A stretch of DNA of 64,000 nt from Tous-C4FEB sp044356555 (GTDB lineage Bacteria; Verrucomicrobiota; Verrucomicrobiia; Opitutales; Opitutaceae), in NCBI GenBank assembly GCA_044356555.1, contig JBIKWB010000012.1:62001-126000 (forward strand), read 5' to 3'. The position numbers and the translations under genes were made by a program. The notes beneath the pieces were generated by a model. The model saw nothing but the letters and a program-made list of their open reading frames with translations. It was not told the origin of the DNA and did not search any database. Shown here in pieces: positions 34,830 to 43,532 of the stretch; within the stretch, counting starts at the first letter, position 1; each line of letters starts with the position of its first letter.

Positions 34830-36044
34830 ATGATCCTTCCGGGAAAAACGATCGGCGTGTTGGGCGGCGGGCAGCTCGGGCGCATGTTTGCGCAGGCGGC
34901 GCAATCGCTCGGTTATCGCGTGCACGTGTATGAGCCGCAGGTCGGATGTCCGGCGGGCGCGGTGGCGAACCGCGAGGTGAACGCGAGCTACGAGGATGCC
35001 GGCGCGTTGATGGAATTCGCGCGCGGGGTCGATGTCGTCACGTATGAATTTGAAAACATCCCGGCGGCGGCGCTGGCGGGGATCGCGGCGGTGGTGCCGT
35101 TGCATCCGCGGGCGGACGTGTTGCACACGACGCAGAACCGGCAGCGTGAGAAGGCGTGGTTGCGCGCGAACGGTTTTCCCCATGTGGCCTACGCGGAGGC
35201 GCTCGACGGGGACATCGCGGCGGCGGTCGGACAGGTGGGATTGCCGTGCGTGGTGAAGACGGCGGATTTTGGTTACGATGGAAAAGGCCAGATGAAGCTC
35301 ACGACGGCGGCGGATCTCGAGCAGGCGGTGGCGATTTTTCGCGGACGGCGCTGCGTGGTGGAAGCGTGGTGCGAGTTTACGTGCGAGCTCTCGGTGATCG
35401 TGGCGCGGAGCTCGGCGGGGGAAACGCGGGCGTTCCCGGTGGCGGAGAACATCCACACGCAGCACATCTTGGATTTCTCGATCGTGCCGGCGCGGGTCAC
35501 GGCGGAGGTGGCGGTGCGCGCGGCGACCGTGGCGGAGCAGATCGCGGAGAAACTCGGGGTCGTCGGGCTGCTCGCGGTGGAGCTGTTTTTGACGACGGCG
35601 GGCGAACTGGTGGTGAACGAGCTGGCGCCGCGGCCGCACAACAGCGGGCACTGGTCGCTCGACGGGTGCGAGACGAGCCAGTTTGAGCAGCACGTGCGCG
35701 CGGTGTGCGGGCTGCCGTTGGGCGGCGTGGCCGTGCGCGAGCCGACGGTGATGGTAAATATTTTGGGCGACGCGTGGTGTGCGCCGGCGTCGGACGCAGC
35801 GGGCGCCGGGGCGGCGGGCCAGGGGGCTGGAGCGAAAGAAGCGGCGCGCGGCGATACGAAGGGCGCGGGCGAACGACCACGCTTACCGAACTGGGCGGCG
35901 GTGCTCGCGGAGCCGCGGGCGAAGTTGCATCTCTACGGCAAGAGCGAGCCGCGGCGGGCGCGCAAAATGGGGCATTTTACGGTGCGCGCGGCGGATGTGG
36001 AGACGGCGCTGGCGCGGGCGCGGGAGCTTAAGGCGAGATTGTAG
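34830..36044 (+). CDS. purK: N5-carboxyaminoimidazole ribonucleotide synthase
   Basis: This ATP-grasp enzyme carboxylates AIR with bicarbonate and ATP to give N5-CAIR, the substrate of the adjacent PurE. The 404-residue protein has IGVLGGGQLGRMF (8-20), then TYEFENIP, the ATP-grasp core (VVKTADFGYDGKGQ), and NELAPRPHNSGHWS with metal-binding residues. Residues about 317-353 are an Ala/Gly/Lys-rich insert (CAPASDAAGAGAAGQGAGAK and onward) absent from usual PurK proteins, placed just before the C-terminal LHLYGK segment. I use ATG 34830 rather than the TTG two codons upstream. The TAG stop codon lies inside the REP-like repeat that starts at 36041. Confidence 0.96.
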   Translation: MILPGKTIGVLGGGQLGRMFAQAAQSLGYRVHVYEPQVGCPAGAVANREVNASYEDAGALMEFARGVDVVTYEFENIPAAALAGIAAVVPLHPRADVLHTTQNRQREKAWLRANGFPHVAYAEALDGDIAAAVGQVGLPCVVKTADFGYDGKGQMKLTTAADLEQAVAIFRGRRCVVEAWCEFTCELSVIVARSSAGETRAFPVAENIHTQHILDFSIVPARVTAEVAVRAATVAEQIAEKLGVVGLLAVELFLTTAGELVVNELAPRPHNSGHWSLDGCETSQFEQHVRAVCGLPLGGVAVREPTVMVNILGDAWCAPASDAAGAGAAGQGAGAKEAARGDTKGAGERPRLPNWAAVLAEPRAKLHLYGKSEPRRARKMGHFTVRAADVETALARARELKARL

Positions 36045-36119
36045 GAGCTCGCTCGCGAGCGATGGGTCCAAGGGCGGGGACCTGCGGTTAGGTGGTGAAA
36101 ATCGCCCGCGGGCTCCTAC
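36041..36119. repeat. REP-like inverted repeat pair between convergent purK and mocA-like genes
   Basis: The left arm GTAGGAGCTCGCTCGCGAGC starts at 36041 and the right arm ATCGCCCGCGGGCTCCTAC ends at 36119. Each arm carries its own palindrome (GCTCGCGAGC, GCCCGCGGGC) and the outer GTAGGAGC/GCTCCTAC ends are exact complements. The layout resembles paired REP elements (BIMEs) known from pseudomonads and other bacteria. A related pair is at 60777-60841. The TAG in the left arm is the purK stop codon, and the TAG in the reversed right arm is the stop codon of the mocA-like gene. The structure may also help end transcription from both sides. Confidence 0.8.
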
Positions 36120-36730
36120 GGCGCGGACTTGACGGCGTCGTAGTCGGCGGGCGTGTCGAGGTCGTGGGCCAGCGCGGGCAGCTCGACGGCGGTGACTTGG
36201 GCGGGGTCGCCGTTGAGGAGATCGCGCGCGCCGGCTTCGCCCGTGAGCGCGGCGAGGGCCGGAAAATGGGAGCGAAGCAAGAGAGCGGGTGCGCCTTGGC
36301 GCGAAGCGTAGCGGGCGGCAACGATGCTGCGGCCGGTGGCGCGTTGGGCGGCGAGCAGTTGCGCGATGACGGCGGCGGAGAACGTGGGTTGGTCGCAGAG
36401 GGCGATCAGGGCGGCATCGAGGGTGCGGGAGAATTGGCCAAGCGTGGTGATGCCGGTGCGGATCGACGCGGCCATACCCTCGGGCCAGGCGGAGTTCTCG
36501 ACGACGAGCACGGGTAAGCGCGAGAGCACGGGGCGGATCTTTTCGGCGTGGGCCCCGAGAACGACCACGACGGGCCAAGCACCGGCGTCGAGGGCGGCGG
36601 TGGCGGCACGGACGACGAGCGGTTGCCCGTCGAGGAGCAGGAGTTGTTTCGGCGACCCCATGCGCGTGGAGGCGCCGGCTGCAAGGATGATGGCCCCGAA
36701 GCGAAGGGCGGGCGGGGCGACGTCAGTCAT
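36116..36730 (-). CDS. MocA-like molybdenum cofactor nucleotidyltransferase
   Basis: The 204-residue protein has the NTP-transferase motif ILAAGASTRMGSPKQLLLLD (16-34 region), the VVVVLGAHAEKIRP segment and ALCDQPTFS, which matches the metal-binding CDQP of MocA/MobA-like enzymes. These enzymes add CMP or GMP to molybdopterin for molybdoenzymes such as xanthine dehydrogenase. The ATG at 36730 overlaps the XdhC-like gene by 8 bases; longer readings in this frame are not protein-like. Pairing with XdhC, which inserts the sulfurated cofactor, supports the assignment. No molybdoenzyme structural gene is in the window. Its stop codon lies in the REP-like repeat. Confidence 0.88.
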   Translation of the reverse strand: MTDVAPPALRFGAIILAAGASTRMGSPKQLLLLDGQPLVVRAATAALDAGAWPVVVVLGAHAEKIRPVLSRLPVLVVENSAWPEGMAASIRTGITTLGQFSRTLDAALIALCDQPTFSAAVIAQLLAAQRATGRSIVAARYASRQGAPALLLRSHFPALAALTGEAGARDLLNGDPAQVTAVELPALAHDLDTPADYDAVKSAP

Positions 36731-37739
36731 GGATGGGGCGGGTGCGTTCGCGGAGGGGGCGGGCGTCGCGGCGGGTGAGAGCGGCCTGCATCTCGGCGAG
36801 GATCGCGAGGGCGACTTCGGCGGGGCGCTCGGCGCCGAGGTCGAGACCGACGGGAGCGTGGAGCCGGGCGAGTTGGTCAGAATGCAGAGTGAGGCCCTCG
36901 CGGGCGAGGTCGGCGAGGATGCGATCGGCGCGTTTCTTAGGGCCGAGGAGCCCGAGGTAGGAAAGGTTGAGCGGCAGCAGATCACGGAGCAGGGGCACGT
37001 CGTGCACGTAGTGATGCGTCATGACCACGGCGAGGGCCGCAGGCTCGGGGGTGAGGCGGGCGACGAGATCGGCGGCGGGCGCGACGACCAGACGGTCCGC
37101 GGTGGGGAAGCGGGCGGCGGTCGCGAAAGCGGCGCGCGGGTCGGCGACGGTGACGCACCAACCCAGTTGGCCGGCGAGCGCGGCGAGGGGTTGGGCGTCG
37201 TCGCCGGCACCGAAGATGAGGAGCGAAGGCGGGGGGCGGAGCGACTCGCGGAAAATCTCGGCGTTGACCGGGGCAAAGGCCGCTGGGAGCTCGGCGGCGA
37301 GGTAAGTGCCGAGGGCGAACGGTGGCTCGGACGCGGGGTGTTGCCAGACGACGGCGAGTTCAGTGGTCCGGCGGGCGGCGAGGTTGGCGGTGACGGTCGC
37401 GACCCACGCGGGCGCAGGGGAAGGGATCGGCTCGAGCAGGACTTGGACGACGCCGTGGCAACCGAGACCGACGCCCCAGACGAGGTCGTTCTCCGCCGAA
37501 GTGTCGTAAGTGACGAGCTCGGGCCGGCCGATGGTGGCGACGCGTTGGGCGCGGGCGAGGACGTCTTCTTCGAGACAGCCGCCGCTGATGGAGCCAAGGC
37601 GTTCGCCCGCGGCGGTGACGAGGAGCCGGGCGCCGGGGCGCCGGTAAGAGGAGCCGGCGACAGCGACGAGGGTGGCGAGGACGGCGGACCCGCGATCGGG
37701 AGCGGCGAGGTGGGCGACGACGGTAGCCAGCTCGGGCAT
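36723..37739 (-). CDS. XdhC/CoxI-family molybdoenzyme maturation factor
   Basis: The 338-residue protein has the N-terminal XdhC_CoxI domain (about 1-75, with VAVAGSSYRRPGARLLV and ISGGCLEEDV at 51-60), a middle linker, and a C-terminal Rossmann-like XdhC domain (about 185-320) starting LLIFGAGDDAQPLAALAG and including VMTHHYVHD. Such proteins bind the molybdenum cofactor, help sulfurate it and deliver it to xanthine dehydrogenase or related hydroxylases. I use the ATG at 37739; a TTG 39 bases upstream would add a short non-conserved leader. The gene is 43 bases downstream of the S9 peptidase gene but need not be co-regulated with it. Confidence 0.92.
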   Translation of the reverse strand: MPELATVVAHLAAPDRGSAVLATLVAVAGSSYRRPGARLLVTAAGERLGSISGGCLEEDVLARAQRVATIGRPELVTYDTSAENDLVWGVGLGCHGVVQVLLEPIPSPAPAWVATVTANLAARRTTELAVVWQHPASEPPFALGTYLAAELPAAFAPVNAEIFRESLRPPPSLLIFGAGDDAQPLAALAGQLGWCVTVADPRAAFATAARFPTADRLVVAPAADLVARLTPEPAALAVVMTHHYVHDVPLLRDLLPLNLSYLGLLGPKKRADRILADLAREGLTLHSDQLARLHAPVGLDLGAERPAEVALAILAEMQAALTRRDARPLRERTRPIHD

Positions 37740-37782
37740 GGGGAGTTGGCGCGCGGGGGCGGAGCCTACGCTGATCAATCGA

Positions 37783-39864
37783 TCAATCGCTCTTCGTCGG
37801 CTTGACGGTAGGGGTGCCGACTTTCACGCGGCCCTCCGGCGTGTTCATGTTGCGGGCCAAGAAGTCCTCGACCCGCCGATAAAATTCTAGGCGGTTTTCG
37901 AGTTTACGGAACCCATGGCCCTCGTTTTCGCCGACCATAATCTCGTACTCTTTGCCGTATTGTTTGAGGCGGGTTTCAAGAGTCAGCCATTGATCAAATC
38001 GGACGCGGGGATCGTTTTTTCCGTAGGCGGAAAAGAGCGGAACCCGGATGTTGGGGACATGCTCGACGGGATTGGTAGCGCGGATGATGGCGACGTCTTT
38101 GACCGGATCGAGGTTGCGGATGGCATTACCCTCGCGGAAGACGCGCGGTCCGGCGTAGGTGCGGGAGCCTTGGCGGCCCTCGATGTCTGAAACGCCGACG
38201 TAGTTGATGCCGCAGCAATAGAGGTCGGGGGTGAGGGTGAGGCCGGCGAGGACGGCGTAACCGCCATAGCTCGCGCCGTAAATGCCAACACGACCGGGAT
38301 TAGCGAGGCCCTGCTCGATGCACCACTGCACGCCGTCGGTGAGGTCATCTTGCATCTGGCGGCCGTAGCCTTTGTAGCCGCCGAGTTGGAACTTAAGGCC
38401 GTAACCGCCGCTACCGCGGTAGTTGATTTGAAGCACGGCGTAGCCGCGGTTGGCTAAGAATTGGACATCGGCGCTGTAGCCCCACGAGTCGCGGGGGCCG
38501 TAGGGGCCTCCGTGCGGAACCACGAGCATGGGCATGTTTTTGTGCTCACGGCCGGCAGGAAAGGTGAGGTAGCCGGGGATTTCCCAGCCATCGCGGGCTT
38601 TGAAGCGGATGGGGCGCATCTCGCTCATCTGCTTCGGGTCGATCGCCTTGCGAACGCGGCCGATTTCTGAGAGTTCCTGTTTGACGGCGTCGTAGAGGTA
38701 GTAGGTGCCGGGGTCACGGTCGCTGAAAGCGCGGACGACCATGAGGTTGCCGTCGGCGGTGGCGCTGTCGATCGAGTTGTTGGTACCTGCGAGGGCCCCG
38801 TTGAGCTCGTCGGAGAGTTTGGCGAGCTTGGGATTGAGCCATTTAACTTCGGGATATTCGTCTTCGTAAGCGATGCCACCGAGTTCGCCTTCGGAGTCGA
38901 AGATGAGGCCGTCGAGGGCGGCGCGGGAGGAGAGGCCTCCCCGGCGATAATTAGCGAGACGGTTGCCGAGTTCGACGCGCGGGTGGGTAAAGATAACTGG
39001 GCCCCATTCTCCGGTCTCGGGGTCGAGGGTGCGGAGCGCGGACTTGTCGTGCTCCATAAAGGTTTTTACATAAAGGGTGCGGTTGTCTTTCGCGAAAACG
39101 CTGGGGCGCCAGTGGGGTTCAATTGGAGCGGCTTCCTCCAAAAAGAGAGACGTTTCCTTCGAGAATTCGCCGATGGTGCGCCATTCGCTCTTGGCGGTAG
39201 AACGGTATTTGACGCGGATGGGTTCTTCGAAATCGGTGCAGATGGCGACGCGGACGACGCCGTTACGGTCAGCGATCCAAGCGCGGGCATTGATGTAGTT
39301 GCGCTCTTCGATGGTTTCTTTGCCGTTGCGGATATTGACCTTCACGACGTCCCCGAGGAAAGAGCTGCCCCGGATGCGGTTCATGAGGATGTGATCCGGA
39401 TCTTTTGGCAGCGTGCTGATGAGGTTCTTCGGTAAATCGCGTTCGCTGCTGGGGGCGTCGGCTTGGCCGGCGCCCTCGGCGTTGGCTTCGACCCGCTCGA
39501 GCTTGTTGATGACCACCAGATTTCCACCGTCGGGATCGCACGCGAACATGCCGTATTGTTCACGGCCACCCCATTGTTGGGCGAAGAGGATGCGGTCTTT
39601 CTTCACCCATTGGTAGGCGGTGATACTCTCCTCTTTCATGTTGGTGAGCCAGCGGACCTGTTTGGTCTCGCGGTCCATGATGGCGAGGTTGATGCGCTGA
39701 TTTTTCGGCGCGAGCCACGTGAGGTAACGGCCGGTGGGGGAGATGGCGACAGAGGTCATGTCGGCCTCGGCGAAGAGGGTGTCCAGCGGGATGAGCGGAG
39801 CCGGCGTGGCCTGAAGGCCGGTGATTGAAAGGAGCAACAGTAGGAGGAAGCGAGGGGTTCTCAT
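37783..39864 (-). CDS. Exported S9-family (prolyl oligopeptidase-type) serine peptidase
   Basis: The 693-residue protein has a signal peptide (1-19), a beta-propeller region (about 30-400) and an alpha/beta-hydrolase peptidase domain (about 420-680). The catalytic triad is Ser532 in GASYGG, Asp618 in AYGKNDPRV and His650 in NEGHGF. VVPHGGPYGPRD and INYRGSGGYG before the nucleophile are standard for acylaminoacyl-peptidase/dipeptidyl-peptidase-like members. It probably trims peptides in the periplasm. It is divergent from a TonB receptor (start 40054, 189 bases between starts), a common pairing for peptide uptake and use. Confidence 0.94.
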   Translation of the reverse strand: MRTPRFLLLLLLSITGLQATPAPLIPLDTLFAEADMTSVAISPTGRYLTWLAPKNQRINLAIMDRETKQVRWLTNMKEESITAYQWVKKDRILFAQQWGGREQYGMFACDPDGGNLVVINKLERVEANAEGAGQADAPSSERDLPKNLISTLPKDPDHILMNRIRGSSFLGDVVKVNIRNGKETIEERNYINARAWIADRNGVVRVAICTDFEEPIRVKYRSTAKSEWRTIGEFSKETSLFLEEAAPIEPHWRPSVFAKDNRTLYVKTFMEHDKSALRTLDPETGEWGPVIFTHPRVELGNRLANYRRGGLSSRAALDGLIFDSEGELGGIAYEDEYPEVKWLNPKLAKLSDELNGALAGTNNSIDSATADGNLMVVRAFSDRDPGTYYLYDAVKQELSEIGRVRKAIDPKQMSEMRPIRFKARDGWEIPGYLTFPAGREHKNMPMLVVPHGGPYGPRDSWGYSADVQFLANRGYAVLQINYRGSGGYGLKFQLGGYKGYGRQMQDDLTDGVQWCIEQGLANPGRVGIYGASYGGYAVLAGLTLTPDLYCCGINYVGVSDIEGRQGSRTYAGPRVFREGNAIRNLDPVKDVAIIRATNPVEHVPNIRVPLFSAYGKNDPRVRFDQWLTLETRLKQYGKEYEIMVGENEGHGFRKLENRLEFYRRVEDFLARNMNTPEGRVKVGTPTVKPTKSD

Positions 39865-40053
39865 GAATGAATATTTTGGCGAAATCAGGCGGATTTGTCC
39901 AACGAGTCAACCCCGGTAGCCAGATGTATGAAGGTTACGTTCTTGAAAATTCGCGTTGCCAAAATGCACCGGCTGACCTAAGGCTGGAGAGTTATCTAAA
40001 CGGAACCGCGTCACAACCGCGGCTCCGGAACCAACCCAACCCACACAACTGCT

Positions 40054-43032
40054 ATGAACAAATCGATGTCCGCTGCCGCTTCTGCGGCCTTGCGTCTCAC
40101 GACTGCTTCTTTCCTCGGTGCCGGCCTTTTGGTCGCGCAAACGACGGTGAAGCCCGTCGTGGAGACTACCACCGCCGAGAACTCAGCTCCCCAGAAACTC
40201 GAGAAATTCGAGGTTACGGGCTCGAACATTAAGCGGGTCGACCTTGAGGGCCCTTCGCCGATCAAAATGATCTCACGCCAGGAAATCGACGCCACCGGTC
40301 GCACCAATTTGACCGACTTGCTTCGCGATCTCCCCGAGGCGGGTCAAATCGGAATCAACGAGGGAGGCACGGTCGCAGCGGTTCGTGGCTCCACGGCTCT
40401 CGACCTTCGGGGTCTTGGCGCGAATAACACCTTGATCATCGTCAACGGCCGTCGGGTCGCCCCGACCGGTAATAACTCGGGCGGCACGGTCTTTGTTGAC
40501 CTCAATCGTTTCCCGATCGCCATGGTTGAGCGCATTGAAGTCCTCAAAGACGGTGCCTCTGCCATCTACGGCGCTGATGCCACTTCAGGCGTCGTTAACA
40601 TCATCCTCCGCAAAGATTACACCGGCGCTGAGGTTGGTCTCAGCTACGGCAACTCTTTCAACACGGACGTTAGCGAGAAGTCTTTCTCGTTCTTCGGCGG
40701 TGCTTCCAGCGGCAAGGCCAGCGCCACGGTAGGCATTTCGGTTTTCGAGCGCGGAGCGCTCAAGGCCTCTGACACCTCTTTTGCAAAGACGGCAGATCTG
40801 ACCAAACGCTTCGCCGCGCTGGGAGGCAACTACGTCGCTGATTCACAGGCTGGCTATTTCGACCTCCGTTCTGGCACCGGTCCTCAAGCTCGCGTGAGCC
40901 TGTCGGGCTTCGCCGCTGGCCAAGTCAACGGCGTAAACGGTGTGAATATCCCCGGCTTGGCTATGGGAACCCCGATCACCCGTCTGCCCGGAACCGGTGG
41001 CGCTGTCGCCGGCACCTTGGCTTCGGCGACCCCGAGCTTCACCAGCCCTTCGAGGATTGGCACCGGCGGCGCGTTTAATGCGGCTGCGGCTGCGACCTAT
41101 GAAGCGCAGCGGCTTTCGCCCGGTGGCGATCCTTCCAATCTCTATAATTTCCAAGAGTTTGTTTGGCTCACTCCGGAGACCTTGCGCACGGGCATCAACA
41201 CCACGTTCCGCTACGATCTGACCACGAACACCAGCCTCTATCTCGAGACGGCGTTCCAGCAGAACAAATCACACATCGAGCTGGCGCCCTCGCCAATCTC
41301 GACTGCGGGTGACAACAATCTCCTGCTGCCCAAGACCAATTACTGGAATCCTTTTGGCGTGGACCTGAACTTCAACTTCCGCCCCGTCGATATCGGGCCG
41401 CGTAAGGCCGATATCACCAACGATTCCTACCGCCTCGTTGCCGGCGTCAAGGGCACGATCAGCAGTCGCTGGAACTGGGACACCTACTACTCCTATGACA
41501 ACGACAAGGTGGTCGACGTGACCTCCAATGCGATTTCCGAGAGCCGCCTTCGCGCGTCCCTCGCCCGGAGCACCCCCGACGCCCTCAACATCTTCGGAGG
41601 GGCCAACTATCGCAACCCAACGTCGACGCTCGATACCTTCCGAGTGACCACGCAAAAGGGCGGGTATTCGACCCTCGATCTCTGGCACGGCCAAGTTTCC
41701 GGCGATCTCTTCGAATTGCCTACCGGCACGCTCGGCGGAGCTTTCTTGCTTGAGGCCCGCAAGGAGAAGTTCGGTGAAGCCAACGACGCGATCTCCACCA
41801 AGTTGGACGACATTATTGGCCAAGTCAGGCTCGCTGATTCGACCGACGCCCGTCGCACGGTTGAGTCCGTCGCCATGGAGTTGACCGCGCCGCTCGTGAA
41901 GCCCGGCACCGTCAAGTTCCTGCACTCGCTCTCGCTTACCGCGGCCGGTCGCTTCGAGAAGTTCAGCGAAGGCTACGATTCCGGCGTGAAGCCCTACTAC
42001 GGCATCCGTTATCAGCCGTTCAAGTCGCTCGTGCTCCGCGCGACTTACAACGAAGCCTTCCGTGCTCCGACCCTGCCCCAGCTCTTCGGCGGCGTGCGCG
42101 AGTCCCTGCCTAACGGTTTGCCGGACCTTCGTCGTCCCCAAGCTCTCACCGGCGACCCCTTTGACGGTGCCTCCACCCAGCGGCTCGTTCGCGCCGGTGG
42201 TAACGCAAACCTCACCCCGGAACTCGCCAAAGGCATGCAGTACGGATTTGTCTATGAAGTTCCTTTCAAAAAATTGCAGGGCCTTTCCTTTGGCAGCTCG
42301 TATTTCCGCATTGAGCAAGAGAACGTCATCACGACGACTGGCACCGGCTTCATTCGCCAGAACGAAGTGGGTGGCGGCACGGCCGGCTTGGTCACGCGCG
42401 CTCCCGGCACCGAGACTTACACCAATACCACGGCCAGCCCGATCAACGTGTTGAGCGGTCCAAACAACGCGACGACCCCGGTTGCTCCTGGGCAGACGGT
42501 GACTGTGCCCGGTCGCATTGTTTCAATTCTCGACGGCGTGCTCAACCTGGCCTTCCAAAAGGTCGAGGGGTACGATATCGAGGTGAATTACCGTAAGCGT
42601 ACGACCGATTACGGCCAATTCTCGCTCCGTAGCAGCGCCTCCTACAATAAGTTCTACGGTTTCACCCGCACGAGCAATCCGGCGAATCTTGCCGGGCGAG
42701 ATGGGTACCCTCGCGTCCGAATCCAAAGCAGCGTGCTTTGGACTCGCAAGGAGCACAGCGCGGGCCTCACCCACAATTTTGTCGGCCCCTACGGCGACTA
42801 CGTGCGTGACGGTTATGAAGTTGAATCTTACTACACATTCAACGGCTTTTACGGCTGGGATATTCCGACCGGCCTCGTGCCATTCGCGGAGAATACCCGG
42901 CTGACGGTCGGTGTGGATAACGCATTGGATAAAGAGCCTCACCTCTACTACGATAGCGTCGGTTACGATCAAAGCTTCGTATCTCGTCCAGCGGGTCGTT
43001 TCTTCTACGTTTCTATCCGCAAGACCTTCTAA
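40054..43032 (+). CDS. TonB-dependent outer-membrane receptor
   Basis: The 992-residue receptor has a signal peptide (about 1-29), a TonB-box-like KLEKFEVTGSNIKR (48-61), a plug domain (about 62-190) with RGLGANNTLIIVNGRRV and VERIEVLKDGASAIYGADA, and a beta-barrel ending in IRKTF. The plug motifs are those of a widespread proteobacterial-like receptor group rather than the NGYAATETLAGTRL type seen in the sulfatase loci. Third codon positions use T and A more often than neighbours, consistent with high expression or different history. The divergent S9 peptidase suggests peptide or protein-fragment uptake. A strong terminator lies 32 bases after the stop. Confidence 0.94.
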   Translation: MNKSMSAAASAALRLTTASFLGAGLLVAQTTVKPVVETTTAENSAPQKLEKFEVTGSNIKRVDLEGPSPIKMISRQEIDATGRTNLTDLLRDLPEAGQIGINEGGTVAAVRGSTALDLRGLGANNTLIIVNGRRVAPTGNNSGGTVFVDLNRFPIAMVERIEVLKDGASAIYGADATSGVVNIILRKDYTGAEVGLSYGNSFNTDVSEKSFSFFGGASSGKASATVGISVFERGALKASDTSFAKTADLTKRFAALGGNYVADSQAGYFDLRSGTGPQARVSLSGFAAGQVNGVNGVNIPGLAMGTPITRLPGTGGAVAGTLASATPSFTSPSRIGTGGAFNAAAAATYEAQRLSPGGDPSNLYNFQEFVWLTPETLRTGINTTFRYDLTTNTSLYLETAFQQNKSHIELAPSPISTAGDNNLLLPKTNYWNPFGVDLNFNFRPVDIGPRKADITNDSYRLVAGVKGTISSRWNWDTYYSYDNDKVVDVTSNAISESRLRASLARSTPDALNIFGGANYRNPTSTLDTFRVTTQKGGYSTLDLWHGQVSGDLFELPTGTLGGAFLLEARKEKFGEANDAISTKLDDIIGQVRLADSTDARRTVESVAMELTAPLVKPGTVKFLHSLSLTAAGRFEKFSEGYDSGVKPYYGIRYQPFKSLVLRATYNEAFRAPTLPQLFGGVRESLPNGLPDLRRPQALTGDPFDGASTQRLVRAGGNANLTPELAKGMQYGFVYEVPFKKLQGLSFGSSYFRIEQENVITTTGTGFIRQNEVGGGTAGLVTRAPGTETYTNTTASPINVLSGPNNATTPVAPGQTVTVPGRIVSILDGVLNLAFQKVEGYDIEVNYRKRTTDYGQFSLRSSASYNKFYGFTRTSNPANLAGRDGYPRVRIQSSVLWTRKEHSAGLTHNFVGPYGDYVRDGYEVESYYTFNGFYGWDIPTGLVPFAENTRLTVGVDNALDKEPHLYYDSVGYDQSFVSRPAGRFFYVSIRKTF

Positions 43033-43064
43033 GCGGCCTTTCGTAGATTCTTAGCTTCTAATCG

Positions 43065-43095
43065 AGGCGGCCGAATTATTTCGGCCGCCTTTTTT
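43065..43095 (+). terminator. Intrinsic terminator after the TonB receptor
   Basis: AGGCGGCCGAA (43065-43075) pairs perfectly with TTCGGCCGCCT (43080-43090) across a four-base loop TTAT, an 11-base-pair stem. A run of six T follows (43090-43095). It lies 32 bases after the receptor stop codon and is the clearest terminator in the window. Confidence 0.95.
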
Positions 43096-43163
43096 GTATA
43101 TTTCGGGCGAACTCGCTAATTCGAATCGCGAGGGTGTGATGCCGACGTCCCTTAATTTTTAGA

Positions 43164-43262
43164 CGTTTGTCATGGCGAGAGCAGGACCAACGTCGGGGCG
43201 TTGGGTGAATGAGCCGATGAACGCCGTTTGTCATGGCGAGGAGCGCAGCGATGTGGCCATCC
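43164..43262 (+). repeat. Two copies of a CGTTTGTCATGGCGAG repeat
   Basis: The 16-mer CGTTTGTCATGGCGAG occurs at 43164-43179 and again at 43225-43240. The second copy continues as GAGCGCAGCGATGTGGCCA, ending in TCC at about 43262. A further GATGGCCATCCCC lies at about 43288-43300. The longer copy resembles the short dispersed element of the form GTCATTGCGAGGAGCGAAGC seen between genes in many bacteria, here diverged. It is probably non-coding mobile or relic DNA. Confidence 0.6.
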
Positions 43263-43351
43263 ATCGGGCATTTTAGCTGGATTGAGAGATGGCCATCCCC
43301 TTGAGCGACTCCGGCAAAAGCGATGGACCAACCAGCGACTTGAAGGTGGGC

Positions 43352-43386
43352 AAAAAAAGAAGGCCGTCTACCCCTAGACGGCCTTC
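43352..43386 (-). terminator. Intrinsic terminator on the minus strand
   Basis: On the minus strand a 12-base-pair stem GAAGGCCGTCTA/TAGACGGCCTTC (43359-43370 with 43375-43386) encloses a GGGG loop. Seven T follow (A-tract 43352-43358 on the plus strand). There is no T-tract on the plus strand, so it should act only on leftward transcripts. No minus-strand protein gene lies upstream of it, which implies a non-coding transcript. Confidence 0.85.
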
Positions 43387-43498
43387 AACCTAACCCTAAC
43401 ACCAAACAAACCTTGAACTACGGAGCGGAAGACGCGGTGGCATGCAGTGTGTTCAAAAAATTTCGGCGTAATTGCGCGTTCACACGTTTGTAACACTC
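43352..43498 (-). ncRNA. Candidate small RNA ending at the minus-strand terminator
   Basis: A leftward transcript of about 147 bases is predicted from the promoter-like sequence at 43505-43532 to the terminator at 43352-43386. There is no plausible reading frame in it. Before the terminator it contains GGTGTTAGGGTTAGG. I cannot match it to a known RNA family. The evidence is the orphan terminator plus a fair promoter match, so this is a hypothesis only. Confidence 0.35.
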
Positions 43499-43504
43499 GG
43501 CGCG

Positions 43505-43532
43505 ATTATTGGCTCAGAAAACGTGGCTCCAA
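43505..43532 (-). promoter_or_regulatory. Possible sigma-70-like promoter for the small RNA
   Basis: On the minus strand TTGGAG (43532-43527) is followed after 16 bases by AATAAT (43510-43505), five of six matches to TATAAT. A start of transcription would fall near 43498. In a GC-rich genome such an AT-rich box stands out, but a chance match is possible. Confidence 0.35.

Noticed and set aside
43076..43264. 62-codon minus-strand frame downstream of the TonB receptor
   Set aside because: It runs through the terminator and the dispersed repeat and has no protein-like features.
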